63,391 nucleotides of DNA from positions 1-63,391 of the forward strand of contig NZ_BDBC01000047.1 of NCBI RefSeq assembly GCF_001612785.1. The letters are read 5' to 3'. This document shows positions 31,963 through 41,210 of this stretch, piece by piece. Position numbers and translations under genes: made by a program. The DNA is from Nocardia beijingensis NBRC 16342. GTDB lineage: Bacteria; Actinomycetota; Actinomycetes; Mycobacteriales; Mycobacteriaceae. A model generated the notes under the pieces. It did not search any database. It was not told the origin of the DNA and saw only the letters and a list, made by a program, of their open reading frames with translations. How positions within the stretch are numbered: position 1 is the stretch's first letter; each line of letters opens with the position of its first letter.

Positions 31963-31999
31963 CGAAGGCCCGCCTCCCGGAACGGGAAACGGGCCTTCG
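31963..31999 (-). terminator. Hairpin after the S10 operon
   Basis: CGAAGGCCCG (31963-31972) pairs perfectly with CGGGCCTTCG (31990-31999), about 25 bp after the rpsQ stop. Confidence 0.65.
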
Positions 32000-32023
32000 G
32001 GTTTCACGCCGTGGCGGAGAGGC

Positions 32024-32296
32024 TTACTTGGCCTTCTCCAGCACCTCGACCAGACGCCAGCGCTTGGTGGCCGACAGCGGACGGGTCTCCATCAGCTGAA
32101 CGCGGTCGCCGATGCCGGCGATCTCGTTCTCGTCGTGCGCCTTCACCTTCGAGGTGGTGCGAATGATCTTGCCGTAGAGCGGGTGCCGGTTACGGTCTTC
32201 CAGCTCGACGACGATCGTCTTGTTCATCTTGTCCGAGACAACGTAGCCGACCCGCACCTTGCGGGTGCCGCGCTGCCCTTCTGCTTTGTCGCTCAT
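32024..32296 (-). CDS. rpsQ: Ribosomal protein S17
   Basis: 90 residues with the S17 core VGYVVSDKMNKTIVVELEDR and HPLYGKIIRTTSKVKAHDE; an rRNA-binding protein of the small subunit. Last gene of the S10 operon here. Its ATG overlaps the rpmC stop by 4 bp. The spc operon (rplN onwards) does not follow in this window. Confidence 0.97.
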   Translation of the reverse strand: MSDKAEGQRGTRKVRVGYVVSDKMNKTIVVELEDRNRHPLYGKIIRTTSKVKAHDENEIAGIGDRVQLMETRPLSATKRWRLVEVLEKAK

Positions 32297-32532
32297 GCGG
32301 CATCTCCCTTGCCAGCGGGTCCGGTGGCCAGACCGAGCTCACGCTCACGCATGACCGTGTAGATGCGCGCGATCTCGTGACGGACGACGCGCAGACGACG
32401 GTTGTTGTCCAGCTGACCCGTCGCCATCTGGAAGCGCAGGTTGAACAGCTCTTCCTTGGAGTCGCGCAGCTTGGCCACCAACTCCTCTTCGGTGAGCTCG
32501 CGGAGCTCTGCGGCCGGTGTTCCGGTAGCCAT
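32293..32532 (-). CDS. rpmC: Ribosomal protein L29
   Basis: 79 residues; AAELRELTEEELVAKLRDSKEELFNLRFQ is the L29 helical hairpin that lies near the exit tunnel. ATG 32532 shares its A with the rplP stop (TGATG). The reading upstream of this ATG is the rplP gene in another frame. Confidence 0.96.
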   Translation of the reverse strand: MATGTPAAELRELTEEELVAKLRDSKEELFNLRFQMATGQLDNNRRLRVVRHEIARIYTVMRERELGLATGPAGKGDAA

Positions 32533-32948
32533 CAGAACTGCTCCTCCCTGGTCACGATCCTGCACTTCATCGGGAGCTTGTGCATCGCGCGACGCAGGGC
32601 CTCGCGAGCGGTCTCCTCGTTCGGGTAGCTCATCTCGAACATCACGCGACCGGGCTTGACGTTCGCGACCCACCACTCCGGCGAACCCTTACCCGAACCC
32701 ATACGGGTCTCGGCGGGCTTCTTGGTCAGCGGGCGATCCGGGTAGATGTTGATCCAGATCTTGCCGCCACGGCGGATGTGGCGAGTCATCGCGATACGCG
32801 CCGACTCGATCTGCCGGTTGGTGACGTAGGCCGGCTCCAGCGCCTGGATGCCGAAATCGCCGAACGCCACCGAGGTGCCGCCCTTGGCCGTACCGGAACG
32901 GCCCGGGTGATGCTGCTTGCGGTGCTTCACCTTGCGAGGCATCAGCAT
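32532..32948 (-). CDS. rplP: Ribosomal protein L16
   Basis: 138 residues; MLMPRKVKHRKQHHPGRSG and GKGSPEWWVANVKPGRVMFE are hallmark L16 sequences (tRNA-site protein of the large subunit). The length equals the mycobacterial protein. It begins 3 bp after rpsC. Confidence 0.98.
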   Translation of the reverse strand: MLMPRKVKHRKQHHPGRSGTAKGGTSVAFGDFGIQALEPAYVTNRQIESARIAMTRHIRRGGKIWINIYPDRPLTKKPAETRMGSGKGSPEWWVANVKPGRVMFEMSYPNEETAREALRRAMHKLPMKCRIVTREEQF

Positions 32949-32951
32949 GCG

Positions 32952-33746
<795 letters not shown>

Positions 33747-34148
33747 TTACTTTGCCCCTCCCTTCCGGCGGTTACGAGTGGCTCCACCGGCGGTGGGGAT
33801 GCTCTCGACCTCGATGGTGATGTGGCTGGTGCGCTTGCGGATGCGGAACGCACGGCCCTGGGCACGCGGCTGGAACCGCTTCAGGGTGGCGCCCTCGTCG
33901 ACGTACGCCGTCGAGATGACCAGCGTGGCCGGGTTCAGGCCGAGGTTGTTCTCGGCGTTGGCCGCGGCGCTGGCGACGACCTTGGCGACCGGCTCGCTCG
34001 CGGCCTGGGGCGCGAACTTCAGCAGGGCGAGGGCATCCTCGACGCGCTTGCCGCGGACCAGGTCCACGACCCGGCGGGCCTTCATCGGGGTGACGCGAAC
34101 GTGCTTGGCGGTCGCGCGCGCAGTCGGGTTCTGAGTCTCAGTCGTCAT
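33747..34148 (-). CDS. rplV: Ribosomal protein L22
   Basis: 133 residues; AKHVRVTPMKARRVVDLVRGKRVEDALALL and the beta-hairpin region KRFQPRAQGRAFRIRKRTSHI identify L22, which lines the exit tunnel. It directly abuts rpsC. Confidence 0.98.
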   Translation of the reverse strand: MTTETQNPTARATAKHVRVTPMKARRVVDLVRGKRVEDALALLKFAPQAASEPVAKVVASAAANAENNLGLNPATLVISTAYVDEGATLKRFQPRAQGRAFRIRKRTSHITIEVESIPTAGGATRNRRKGGAK

Positions 34149-34426
34149 CGCCGCTTGCTCTTCCGGTCTTCCTTGACGTGGCTCTTGAACGTCCTGGTCG
34201 GCGCGAACTCACCGAGCTTGTGCCCGACCATGTTGTCCGAGATGAACACCGGCACGTGCTTGCGGCCGTCGTGCACCGCGAACGTGTGCCCGATGAAATC
34301 GGGGATGATGGTCGAACGACGCGACCAGGTCTTGATGACCTGCTTGGTGCCCTTCTCGTTCTGCACGTCCACCTTCTTCAGGAGGTGGTCGTCGACGAAC
34401 GGGCCTTTCTTGAGGCTGCGTGGCAT
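34145..34426 (-). CDS. rpsS: Ribosomal protein S19
   Basis: 93 residues; MPRSLKKGPFVDDHLLKKV and STIIPDFIGHTFAVHDGRKHVPVFI are diagnostic of S19, in the head of the small subunit. ATGA overlap with rplV. Confidence 0.98.
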   Translation of the reverse strand: MPRSLKKGPFVDDHLLKKVDVQNEKGTKQVIKTWSRRSTIIPDFIGHTFAVHDGRKHVPVFISDNMVGHKLGEFAPTRTFKSHVKEDRKSKRR

Positions 34427-34441
34427 TTCTTACCTCCTCCT

Positions 34442-35278
34442 TCAGCGCTTCTTGCCGGTCTTGCGACGGCGGACGATGAGCTTGTCGCTCGGACGGTTGG
34501 GCTTGCGGGTGCGGCCTTCCGGCTGACCCCACGGCGAGACCGGGTGGCGACCACCGGAGGTCTTGCCCTCACCACCACCATGCGGGTGGTCGACCGGGTT
34601 CATGACGACACCACGGACCGTGGGGCGGCGGCCCTTCCAGCGCATACGTCCGGCCTTGCCCCAGTTGATGTTCGACTGCTCGGCGTTGCCGACCTCGCCG
34701 ACGGTGGCGCGGCAGCGCACGTCGACGCGGCGGATCTCACCGGAGGGCATACGCAGCGTGGCGTAGGGGCCTTCCTTGCCGAGCAGCTGGATGCTCATGC
34801 CGGCCGAACGGGCCAGCTTGGCGCCGCCACCGGGACGCAGCTCCACCGCGTGGATGGTGGTACCGGTCGGGATGTTGCGCAGCGGCAGGTTGTTGCCCGG
34901 CTTGATGTCGGCCGTCGGGCCGGACTCGATGCGGGTGCCCTGCGTCACGCCCTTGGGGGCGATGATGTAGCGCTTCTCGCCGTCCACGAAGTGCAGCAGC
35001 GCGATGTTCGCGGTGCGGTTCGGGTCGTACTCGATGTGCGCGACCTTGGCCGGGATCCCGTCCTTGTCCAGGCGACGGAAGTCGATCAGGCGGTAGGCGC
35101 GCTTGTGCCCGCCACCGCGGTGCCGGGTGGTGATCCGGCCGTGGGCGTTGCGGCCGCCGGACTTGGTCAGCGGGCGCAGCAGCGACTTCTCCGGGGTCGA
35201 CCGGGTGATCTCGGCGAAGTCCGAGACGCTGGAGCCACGACGGCCCGGCGTAGTCGGCTTGTACTTACGGATTGCCAT
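34442..35278 (-). CDS. rplB: Ribosomal protein L2
   Basis: 278 residues; MAIRKYKPTTPGRRGSSV, GGGHKRAYRLIDFRR and the near-C-terminal NPVDHPHGGGEGK with the conserved histidine near the peptidyl-transferase centre. Usual length. Confidence 0.98.
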   Translation of the reverse strand: MAIRKYKPTTPGRRGSSVSDFAEITRSTPEKSLLRPLTKSGGRNAHGRITTRHRGGGHKRAYRLIDFRRLDKDGIPAKVAHIEYDPNRTANIALLHFVDGEKRYIIAPKGVTQGTRIESGPTADIKPGNNLPLRNIPTGTTIHAVELRPGGGAKLARSAGMSIQLLGKEGPYATLRMPSGEIRRVDVRCRATVGEVGNAEQSNINWGKAGRMRWKGRRPTVRGVVMNPVDHPHGGGEGKTSGGRHPVSPWGQPEGRTRKPNRPSDKLIVRRRKTGKKR

Positions 35279-35311
35279 GAGTTCTTCTCTGCTTTCTGGA
35301 CTCCCGGGCGC

Positions 35312-35617
35312 TTACGCGACCGGGCCTCCGAAGATCTCGATGGGCTTGCTGTCGGCCGAGATGGTCACGAGCGCGCGCTTGGTGTTCTTGCGCTTGCCGT
35401 AACCGAAGCGGGTCCGCTTGCGCTTGCCCTGACGGTTGGCGGTGTTGACGCTGGTCACCTTCACACCGAAGACCTTCTCCACGGCGATCTTGATCTGCGT
35501 CTTGTTCGAGTCCGGGTGCACCAGGAAGGTGTAGGTGCCTTCCTCGATCAGTCCGTAGGACTTCTCGGAGATGACCGGCGCCAGCAGAATGTCGCGGGGG
35601 TCGGCGATGGTGGTCAC
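35312..35617 (-). CDS. rplW: Ribosomal protein L23
   Basis: 101 residues; DPRDILLAPVISEKSYGL and FLVHPDSNKTQIKIAVEKVFGVKV are diagnostic. GTG 35617 overlaps the rplD stop as GTGA, so the two are translationally coupled. L23 docks trigger factor and SRP at the exit tunnel. Confidence 0.97.
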   Translation of the reverse strand: MTTIADPRDILLAPVISEKSYGLIEEGTYTFLVHPDSNKTQIKIAVEKVFGVKVTSVNTANRQGKRKRTRFGYGKRKNTKRALVTISADSKPIEIFGGPVA

Positions 35618-36288
35618 TTGCTCTCCTCCTGTGCAGCCTCGGCCGGGCCGTGCACGAACGCGTTGAGCGCCTCGACGCTGAACACCACGTCGTCGCTGTT
35701 GAGCACGTCGTAGGTGTTGAGCTGATCGGGAGCGATCGGGTGCACGTTCTGCAGGTTCGCCACGCTCTTCCACGCGGCGACGTCCTCGCGGCCCACCACG
35801 ACCAGGAACTTCTTGCGGTCCGACAGCTCGGCCAGGAAGCTCTTGGCGGTCTTGGTGGACGGGGTCTGCCCGGCCACCAGTTCGGTGATCACGTGGATGC
35901 GCTCGTTGCGCGCCCGGTCGGACAGGGCGCCACGCAGGGCGGCGGCCTTCATCTTCTTGGGCAGGCGCTGGGTGTAGTCGCGCGGCTGCGGGCCGTGCAC
36001 GGTGCCACCGCCGGTGAACTGCGGCGCGCGGGTCGAACCCTGGCGGGCGCGGCCGGTGCCCTTCTGCCGGTACGGCTTCTTGCCGCCGCCGGAGACCTGG
36101 CCACGGGTCTTGGTCGCGTGCGTGCCCTGGCGGGCCGCGGCCTGCTGGGCCACGACGACCTGGTGCATCAGCGCGATGTTGGCGGTCACGTCGAAGATCT
36201 CCGCGGGGAGGTCGACGGTGCCGTTGGTCTTGCCGCCGATCTCCTTGACCGGCAGCGTCAGGTTGGCCTTCTTCTCGAGGCTGGTCAT
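35614..36288 (-). CDS. rplD: Ribosomal protein L4
   Basis: 224 residues; QAAARQGTHATKTRGQVSGGGKKPYRQKGTGRARQGS is the L4 tunnel extension. In many bacteria L4 also regulates its own S10 operon. ATGA overlap with rplC. Confidence 0.97.
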   Translation of the reverse strand: MTSLEKKANLTLPVKEIGGKTNGTVDLPAEIFDVTANIALMHQVVVAQQAAARQGTHATKTRGQVSGGGKKPYRQKGTGRARQGSTRAPQFTGGGTVHGPQPRDYTQRLPKKMKAAALRGALSDRARNERIHVITELVAGQTPSTKTAKSFLAELSDRKKFLVVVGREDVAAWKSVANLQNVHPIAPDQLNTYDVLNSDDVVFSVEALNAFVHGPAEAAQEESK

Positions 36289-36950
36289 GCGTGCGCACCA
36301 CCCTTCACGGCGCTCTTGACGATCACGACGCCGCCCTTGCGACCCGGGATCGCTCCCTTGATCAGCAGCAGGCCGTTCTCGGCGTCCACCTTGTGCACCG
36401 ACAGGTTCTGCGTGGTGACCCGGTCGTTACCCATCCGGCCCGACATGCGCATGCCCTTGAACACGCGGCCGGGGGTGGCGCAGCCACCGATCGAACCCGG
36501 ACGGCGGTGCACGGCCTGCGCACCGTGCGAGGCGCCCTGGCCACGGAAGCCGTGGCGCTTCATGGTGCCCGCGAAGCCCTTGCCCTTGCTGGTGCCGGTG
36601 ACGTCGACGTAGGTGCCCTCTTCGAACACGTCGGCGTTGATCTCCTGGCCGACCTCGAAGGTGGAGGCGTCCGCGACGCGGATCTCGGCGACGTGGCGGC
36701 GCGGGGTGACGCCGGCCTTGCTGAACTGGCCGGAGACCGGCTTGGTCACCTTGCGCGGGTCGATGGCGCCGAAGGCGACCTGGACGGCGCTGTAGCCGTC
36801 GCGCTCGACGGTGCGGATCTGGGTGACGACGTTCGGCCCTGCCTTGATGACGGTCACCGGAACGACGCGGTTGTTGTCGTCGAAGACCTGGGTCATGCCG
36901 AGCTTGGTGCCCAGGATGCCCGCGGCAGGCCTGTTCTTGTTGTCAGTCAT
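36285..36950 (-). CDS. rplC: Ribosomal protein L3
   Basis: 221 residues; AAGILGTKLGMTQVFDDNNRVVPVTVI and GTSKGKGFAGTMKRHGFRGQGASHGAQAVHRRPGSIG. ATG 36950 (MTDNKNRPA) is preferred, with GGGGA upstream; an in-frame GTG at 36968 overlaps the rpsJ stop and is an alternative. Confidence 0.96.
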   Translation of the reverse strand: MTDNKNRPAAGILGTKLGMTQVFDDNNRVVPVTVIKAGPNVVTQIRTVERDGYSAVQVAFGAIDPRKVTKPVSGQFSKAGVTPRRHVAEIRVADASTFEVGQEINADVFEEGTYVDVTGTSKGKGFAGTMKRHGFRGQGASHGAQAVHRRPGSIGGCATPGRVFKGMRMSGRMGNDRVTTQNLSVHKVDAENGLLLIKGAIPGRKGGVVIVKSAVKGGAHA

Positions 36951-36964
36951 GTCTCGAGTCCCCG

Positions 36965-37270
36965 TCACTGAATGTTGACGTCGACGCTGGCCGGCAGGTC
37001 GATGCGCATGAGCGCGTCCACCGTCTTCGGCGTCGGGTCGAGGATGTCGATAAGGCGCTTGTGCGTACGCATCTCGAAGTGCTCGCGCGAGTCCTTGTAC
37101 TTGTGCGGCGAACGGATGACGCAGTACACGTTCTTCTCGGTCGGCAACGGCACCGGGCCGACGACGCGTGCCCCTGTGCGGGTCACCGTCTCCACGATCT
37201 TGCGCGCCGAAGCGTCGATCGCCTCGTGGTCATAGGCCTTGAGCCTGATGCGGATCTTTTGTCCCGCCAC
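36965..37270 (-). CDS. rpsJ: Ribosomal protein S10 (NusE)
   Basis: 101 residues; MAGQKIRIRLKAYDHEAIDASARKIVETV and KDSREHFEMRTHKRLIDI are diagnostic. First gene of the operon. S10 also acts in transcription antitermination with NusB. Confidence 0.98.
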   Translation of the reverse strand: MAGQKIRIRLKAYDHEAIDASARKIVETVTRTGARVVGPVPLPTEKNVYCVIRSPHKYKDSREHFEMRTHKRLIDILDPTPKTVDALMRIDLPASVDVNIQ

Positions 37271-37444
37271 GCTAAGTGTCCTTTTCTCCGCTTTCCTTCG
37301 TGATCCGAAGCCCGGCTACACCAGTCCTCTGGACCACCCTCATTTGCACAGCCCGAACACACGAAGACGTCCCACACGGTGGAGACCATGACCGGGCATG
37401 CCCGATCCTCGCCGCTGTTCATCTGTCATGGTTCTCCGGTCCAC

Positions 37445-37469
37445 GCGGTCGGGCGTGTCGCCCGTCCGC
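37445..37469. repeat. GC-rich palindrome in the S10 upstream region
   Basis: GCGGTCGGGCG-TGT-CGCCCGTCCGC pairs over 10 of 11 positions. It may form a leader-RNA hairpin or a protein-binding site. Confidence 0.4.
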
Positions 37470-37682
37470 TCATTCCTCGGCCTCGGATCGCTACGTATCT
37501 CAGGCCTGGAACACTGTCCCGGACGTACCCACGCCAGAAACCCGGCGAGGTACATGATGGGTACTGCTCGCCCCGCCCGACCAGCCGTTTCACGGAGAAA
37601 CAGGCATGGCCCGGTGCAAGGCAACCCGAACAGTATGCACGACCCCCGTGGGCCACTTCAAATCAGTGGGGCCCGAGACGAA

Positions 37683-37698
37683 CTTACTTCTGAGTAAG
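37683..37698 (+). promoter_or_regulatory. Inverted repeat/-10 region of the thioesterase gene
   Basis: CTTACT-TCTG-AGTAAG, perfect 6-bp arms, ending 9 bp before the ATG. TAAGAT at 37695-37700 fits a -10 element, giving a nearly leaderless transcript. Confidence 0.45.
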
Positions 37699-37707
37699 AT
37701 AGCGGCC

Positions 37708-38184
37708 ATGACGAAAGAGACCGTGACCTATCGCGGCTGGAAGAAGCTGCCGGACAACCGGCTGGGACATGCCTTGTTCTCGCTCGGGATGGTGGCCCGG
37801 GTGCCCTACTTCGGCACCGTGCTGCCGAACGTGGTGCGGCTCGAACCGGGGTTGTGCGAGGTCACCTCGCCGAAGTGGTTCGGCATCCACAACCATCTGG
37901 GCACTTTCCACGCCATCGCGGCGTGCAACCTGGCCGAGGTGGCGATGGGCATGCTCAGCGAGGCGACCGTGCCCGCGACGCACCGGTGGATCCCCAAGGC
38001 GATGAACGTGCGGTACCTGGCCAAGGCGGAGACCGGGCTGCGGGCGGTCGCGAAACTGGCCGAGATCCCCGACTTCGCGAGCATCACCGATGGCCGCGAA
38101 GTGGTGGTGCCGGTGTCGATCTACGACAAGCACGGCCTCGAGGTGGTGCACGCCGACATCACGACCTGGGTCACGCCCAAGTAG
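37708..38184 (+). CDS. Hotdog-fold thioesterase (DUF4442/PaaI-like)
   Basis: 158-residue protein of the hotdog thioesterase-like group. Segments HNHLGTFHAIAACNLAEVAMGML and RWIPKAMNVRYLAKAETGLRAVA match DUF4442/PaaI architecture, in which the first helix carries the active-site region. It probably hydrolyses an acyl-CoA thioester in the cytosol; the substrate is unknown. The start at ATG 37708 follows from family length and a -10 element just upstream. It is divergent from the S10 operon. Confidence 0.75.
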   Translation: MTKETVTYRGWKKLPDNRLGHALFSLGMVARVPYFGTVLPNVVRLEPGLCEVTSPKWFGIHNHLGTFHAIAACNLAEVAMGMLSEATVPATHRWIPKAMNVRYLAKAETGLRAVAKLAEIPDFASITDGREVVVPVSIYDKHGLEVVHADITTWVTPK

Positions 38185-38236
38185 TCACCGACGACCCCCG
38201 CGCGGCCGGTCCCGCCGCGGTGATCTCGACCGCTGA

Positions 38237-38256
38237 GGGTCGCTGGGTGGCGACCC
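38237..38256. terminator. Hairpin between convergent genes
   Basis: GGGTCGC-TGGGTG-GCGACCC, perfect 7-bp arms, between the thioesterase stop and the ABC ATPase stop. No T-run. Confidence 0.45.
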
Positions 38257-38317
38257 CTCGCGCGCGGCCGGTACCACCGACGCTTTCCGGCTCCTCCTGC
38301 GCCGGGGCGGATTTCAT

Positions 38318-38968
38318 TCACCCGGCGACGACGCGGCCCCGATCGATACGCAGGATGCGCTCGGCGCAGCCGGCGAGATCGTCTTCCAGACAGGCCGAAA
38401 CGACGATCGTCATATCCTGCCGCGCGAGAGCGCGCAGCATCCCGGACAGGTAGCGACGACCGTCGTCGTCCAAGTCGGCCATGGGATTGTCGAGCACGAG
38501 CGCCGTCGTTCCGGCGGCCAGCGCTTTGGCCAGACCGAGCCACTTCTTCTCGCTGCGGGACAGCCGCAGCACGGGCGTGGCCGAGGACTCCGCCAAACGC
38601 GCGAGATGCAGTGCGCGATCGACCAGTTCCTCGGCCGCGTCTGCGCTGTGCCCCGCGATCTTCGCCGAGAACTCCACCACCTCGGCGACCGACCAGGTCT
38701 CGCTGCCCTCGTACACGTCGGGGACCCAGCCGACCCTGGAGCGGACCACCCACGGTTCGACGCTCGGATCCGCGTCCTCCACGCGCAGCCGCCCCCGGTG
38801 CGGCCGCAACTGACCGGCGAGCATCGATAGCAGCGTCGTCTTCCCCGCGCCGTTCGGCCCGACCACTGCGGTGACCAGGCCCGCGGGGGCGCGGAACGTC
38901 ACGTCGTCGACCACCGCGATTCCGGCGAATTCGCGGCGCAGCCCGCTACAAGTGATGCCGAGGCCCAC
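38318..38968 (-). CDS. Degenerate ABC ATPase-like protein
   Basis: 216-residue stand-alone ATPase domain. Walker A GPNGAGKTT is intact. The other motifs deviate: the Q-loop position reads VPDVYEG (no Gln), the signature is LSRSEKKWL, Walker B ends VLDNPM with Asn at the catalytic Glu, and the H-loop region VVSACLEDD has no His. It may bind ATP without efficient hydrolysis. GTG 38968 begins VGLGITCSGLRREF. No permease gene is adjacent. The lipase gene follows upstream by 47 bp on the same strand. Confidence 0.75.
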   Translation of the reverse strand: MGLGITCSGLRREFAGIAVVDDVTFRAPAGLVTAVVGPNGAGKTTLLSMLAGQLRPHRGRLRVEDADPSVEPWVVRSRVGWVPDVYEGSETWSVAEVVEFSAKIAGHSADAAEELVDRALHLARLAESSATPVLRLSRSEKKWLGLAKALAAGTTALVLDNPMADLDDDGRRYLSGMLRALARQDMTIVVSACLEDDLAGCAERILRIDRGRVVAG

Positions 38969-39015
38969 CGCGGTTCTCCATCCCGTCTCGTGATCTTGTC
39001 CGGCCGCAGGCGCGC

Positions 39016-39951
39016 TCAGCAGGGCAGTGCCCGCCGATCTCCGGCGAGCGCGGACAGCACCGCCGCGGCGGCGCGCGGGTCTTCGAGCATCCCGCTGTGG
39101 TCGGCCGCGTCGGCGGGGCATCCGTCCTGCAACCACACGTTGCGGTCGGCGGCGGTCGGCGCGGCCAGCAGGGCGGTGTCCTGCGGCGTGATCACCTGGT
39201 CGGCGCGGGAGGCGATGGCCGTGTACCGGGGACCCGGCACGGTCTCGCCTCCCGCGTTCAGCCGGTTCAGCAGCGGTGACCCGACCACTTGCTGCTGACC
39301 CGGAGTCCCGAAGACCTGAGCGGCGATCTGCGCGTCCCCGAGGCCGAGCGCGGCCAGGTCCGGATAACTGCCGCGCAACCCGGCCCAGGTCGTGCCGCGA
39401 TAGGGCGTGCCGAGCGTCACCACCTGGGCCACCGCCTCGCCGCCGCGGGTGCGCAGATACTGCCGGATCACGGTGCCGCCGGTGGAGTGGCCGACCAGCG
39501 CCACCCGGCTCGCGCCCGTCGTCTCCCGCACGGACCGCACGACTTCGGCGAGTTCGGCCGCCATCCGGTCGATGTCGGCAACGCCGTAGACCACGCGGCC
39601 CAGCAGCGCGGCGCCGATCGGCCCGATGCCGGTGGCACTGGAGCCGGTCTGCCCGCTCACGGCGTCCACGACGCCCGGCGCCGCGCCGAGATTCGCGGCG
39701 AACACACAATGACCCTCGGCCCGGATGGCGGGCGCGAGCAGGGGGAAGCTGCGGCCGATGTCGGTGCCGGAGCCGTGCACGAGCACCACCGGCTCCGGTC
39801 GCGCCGGTGTCGGCTCGCAGGTCCAGTCGTTGGCGCCGTCCAGCGCCGGTGTCTCCGGTGCGGCGGCCGCGCTCGGCGCGTGGGACAGTGCCACGCAGGC
39901 CGCGGCCAGCATGAGGCCGACGACGCGCGCGGCCCTGGTACGAACAGTCAT
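39016..39951 (-). CDS. Secreted triacylglycerol lipase/esterase
   Basis: 311-residue alpha/beta-hydrolase with a signal peptide (MTVRTRAARVVGLMLAAACVALSHAPSAAAA). The oxyanion region is VLVHGSGTD and the nucleophile elbow GHSTGG. It closely follows the pattern of actinobacterial secreted lipases. ATG 39951 is chosen for the signal peptide; longer reading adds an Arg-rich segment from the neighbouring gene in another frame. The gene begins 17 bp after the antigen-85-like gene on the same strand, so both may be one transcript. Confidence 0.85.
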   Translation of the reverse strand: MTVRTRAARVVGLMLAAACVALSHAPSAAAAPETPALDGANDWTCEPTPARPEPVVLVHGSGTDIGRSFPLLAPAIRAEGHCVFAANLGAAPGVVDAVSGQTGSSATGIGPIGAALLGRVVYGVADIDRMAAELAEVVRSVRETTGASRVALVGHSTGGTVIRQYLRTRGGEAVAQVVTLGTPYRGTTWAGLRGSYPDLAALGLGDAQIAAQVFGTPGQQQVVGSPLLNRLNAGGETVPGPRYTAIASRADQVITPQDTALLAAPTAADRNVWLQDGCPADAADHSGMLEDPRAAAAVLSALAGDRRALPC

Positions 39952-39968
39952 TCCGAATTCCCGACGGA

Positions 39969-40976
39969 TCAGATTCCCAATGGTGCGGCGAGCGTCGGCC
40001 AGGAATCCTTCAGCGCGTCCTCCCAATAGCCCCAGGAATGAGTTCCTTCCGGGCGGAAGTTGTAGCGCGCGGGGATGCCGAGGCTGTCCAGCCGGTCTTT
40101 CATGTTGTGCGAGCAGTAATTGGTGGCCGCTTCGATCACGCCGCCGACGACCAACTGATTCGCGAAACCCCATGGACCGTTCAGCGAATATTTTCCGCCG
40201 TATCGGTCGTAGACGCCGGGCATGCCATTACCGCTGGCGATGTAGATGGATTTTCCGCGCAATCCCTCCGCCTGCACGTAAGGATCATTGGCCGCCCATT
40301 GCGGGGCGCCCGCCGGACCCCACATGTTGTCCAGCTCCGCGAGACCCCATTCCTCGACGGTCAGCCGGACGAATTCGCGGCCGACCGGATCGCTGGTCTG
40401 CGCGCAACCGCTGTAGGCCGCGACGCTGGAGAACAACTCGCCCGTGGTCGCGGCGAGGGCGAGCGTCGTGGTCCCCGACATCGAGAACCCCGCGAGCGCG
40501 TTGCGCCCGCTGGTCCCGAGGTACGCGTCGATGAGCGGGGGCAGTTCGGTGCTCAGAAAGGTCCGCCACTTCTGTCGGCCCAGTCTGGCATCGTCCTTCT
40601 CCCAGTCCGCGTAGTAGCTGAACATGCCGCCGATCGGCGTGACCGCGTGCACGTTCTTGTCCGCGAGGAATTGCATCGCGTCGGTCTTCGTGGCCCAGGT
40701 GGAGCCGTCGATGCCACCGGCCGCGCCGAGCAGCAGATACAGCACCGGCCGCGGCACGCTCGTATCCGCGGCGCGCTGCACTTCCACCGGAATGTCGAGA
40801 TCCATCGCGGCGGAATGCACCGTCAATGTCAGGCTCCGCGCATTGTGTTCCTGCACGGAGACGATGGAAGATTCCGCGGGCGCCGCGTGGGCCTGCACCG
40901 AAACCATTGCCGACGCGGCGGCAGCCCCGGCGACGACCGCCGACAACATCAGCCGACGGAGGTGGCTTCCTCTCAT
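39969..40976 (-). CDS. Antigen-85-like mycolyltransferase/esterase (1)
   Basis: 335-residue secreted protein of the antigen 85 (mycolyltransferase) family. A signal peptide ends near VQAHAAPAES. The nucleophile is in GFSMSGTT near residue 163, and the C-terminal THSWGYWEDAL carries the catalytic histidine. Such enzymes transfer mycolic acids between trehalose and arabinogalactan outside the cell. ATG 40976 has GGGGAG upstream. A paralogue lies at 51774-52841. Confidence 0.88.
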   Translation of the reverse strand: MRGSHLRRLMLSAVVAGAAAASAMVSVQAHAAPAESSIVSVQEHNARSLTLTVHSAAMDLDIPVEVQRAADTSVPRPVLYLLLGAAGGIDGSTWATKTDAMQFLADKNVHAVTPIGGMFSYYADWEKDDARLGRQKWRTFLSTELPPLIDAYLGTSGRNALAGFSMSGTTTLALAATTGELFSSVAAYSGCAQTSDPVGREFVRLTVEEWGLAELDNMWGPAGAPQWAANDPYVQAEGLRGKSIYIASGNGMPGVYDRYGGKYSLNGPWGFANQLVVGGVIEAATNYCSHNMKDRLDSLGIPARYNFRPEGTHSWGYWEDALKDSWPTLAAPLGI

Positions 40977-41210
40977 GACTCCCCTTGTCCCGAATCCCGG
41001 AACGCCTCGCGTTCCGAGCTCAGGGTATGGTCCGGCCGGAGCCGATTCACGACTGAAGTTGCTGGGCCACCAATTCTGGGGGCATGCCAGAAACCCCGAA
41101 TTATCGTCCGTCCATATCGATCCGATCCCGAAATAGCGAGCCCTTGATTCCTTGGGCTCCGAGGCGCGGAATAGTTGCGCGGCCGTCGTCCCACCGGATT
41201 GAATGCCCGT

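Larger units (their letters stand above)
37271..37707. other. Divergent promoter region of the S10 operon
   Basis: 437 bp between rpsJ (minus) and the thioesterase gene (plus). It should contain the strong S10 promoter and leader. A GC-rich imperfect palindrome lies at 37445-37469 and an inverted repeat at 37683-37698. No coding sequence is convincing. Confidence 0.6.

Noticed and set aside
35618..36301. Extension of rplW upstream as a fused protein
   Set aside because: The extension is an out-of-frame reading of rplD; GTG 35617 overlapping the rplD stop gives a standard-length L23.
41050..41110. Imperfect palindrome with AATTCtGGGG and CCCCgAATT arms between the antigen-85-like and cyclase genes
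   Set aside because: Arms are imperfect and far from either start codon; not enough to call an operator.
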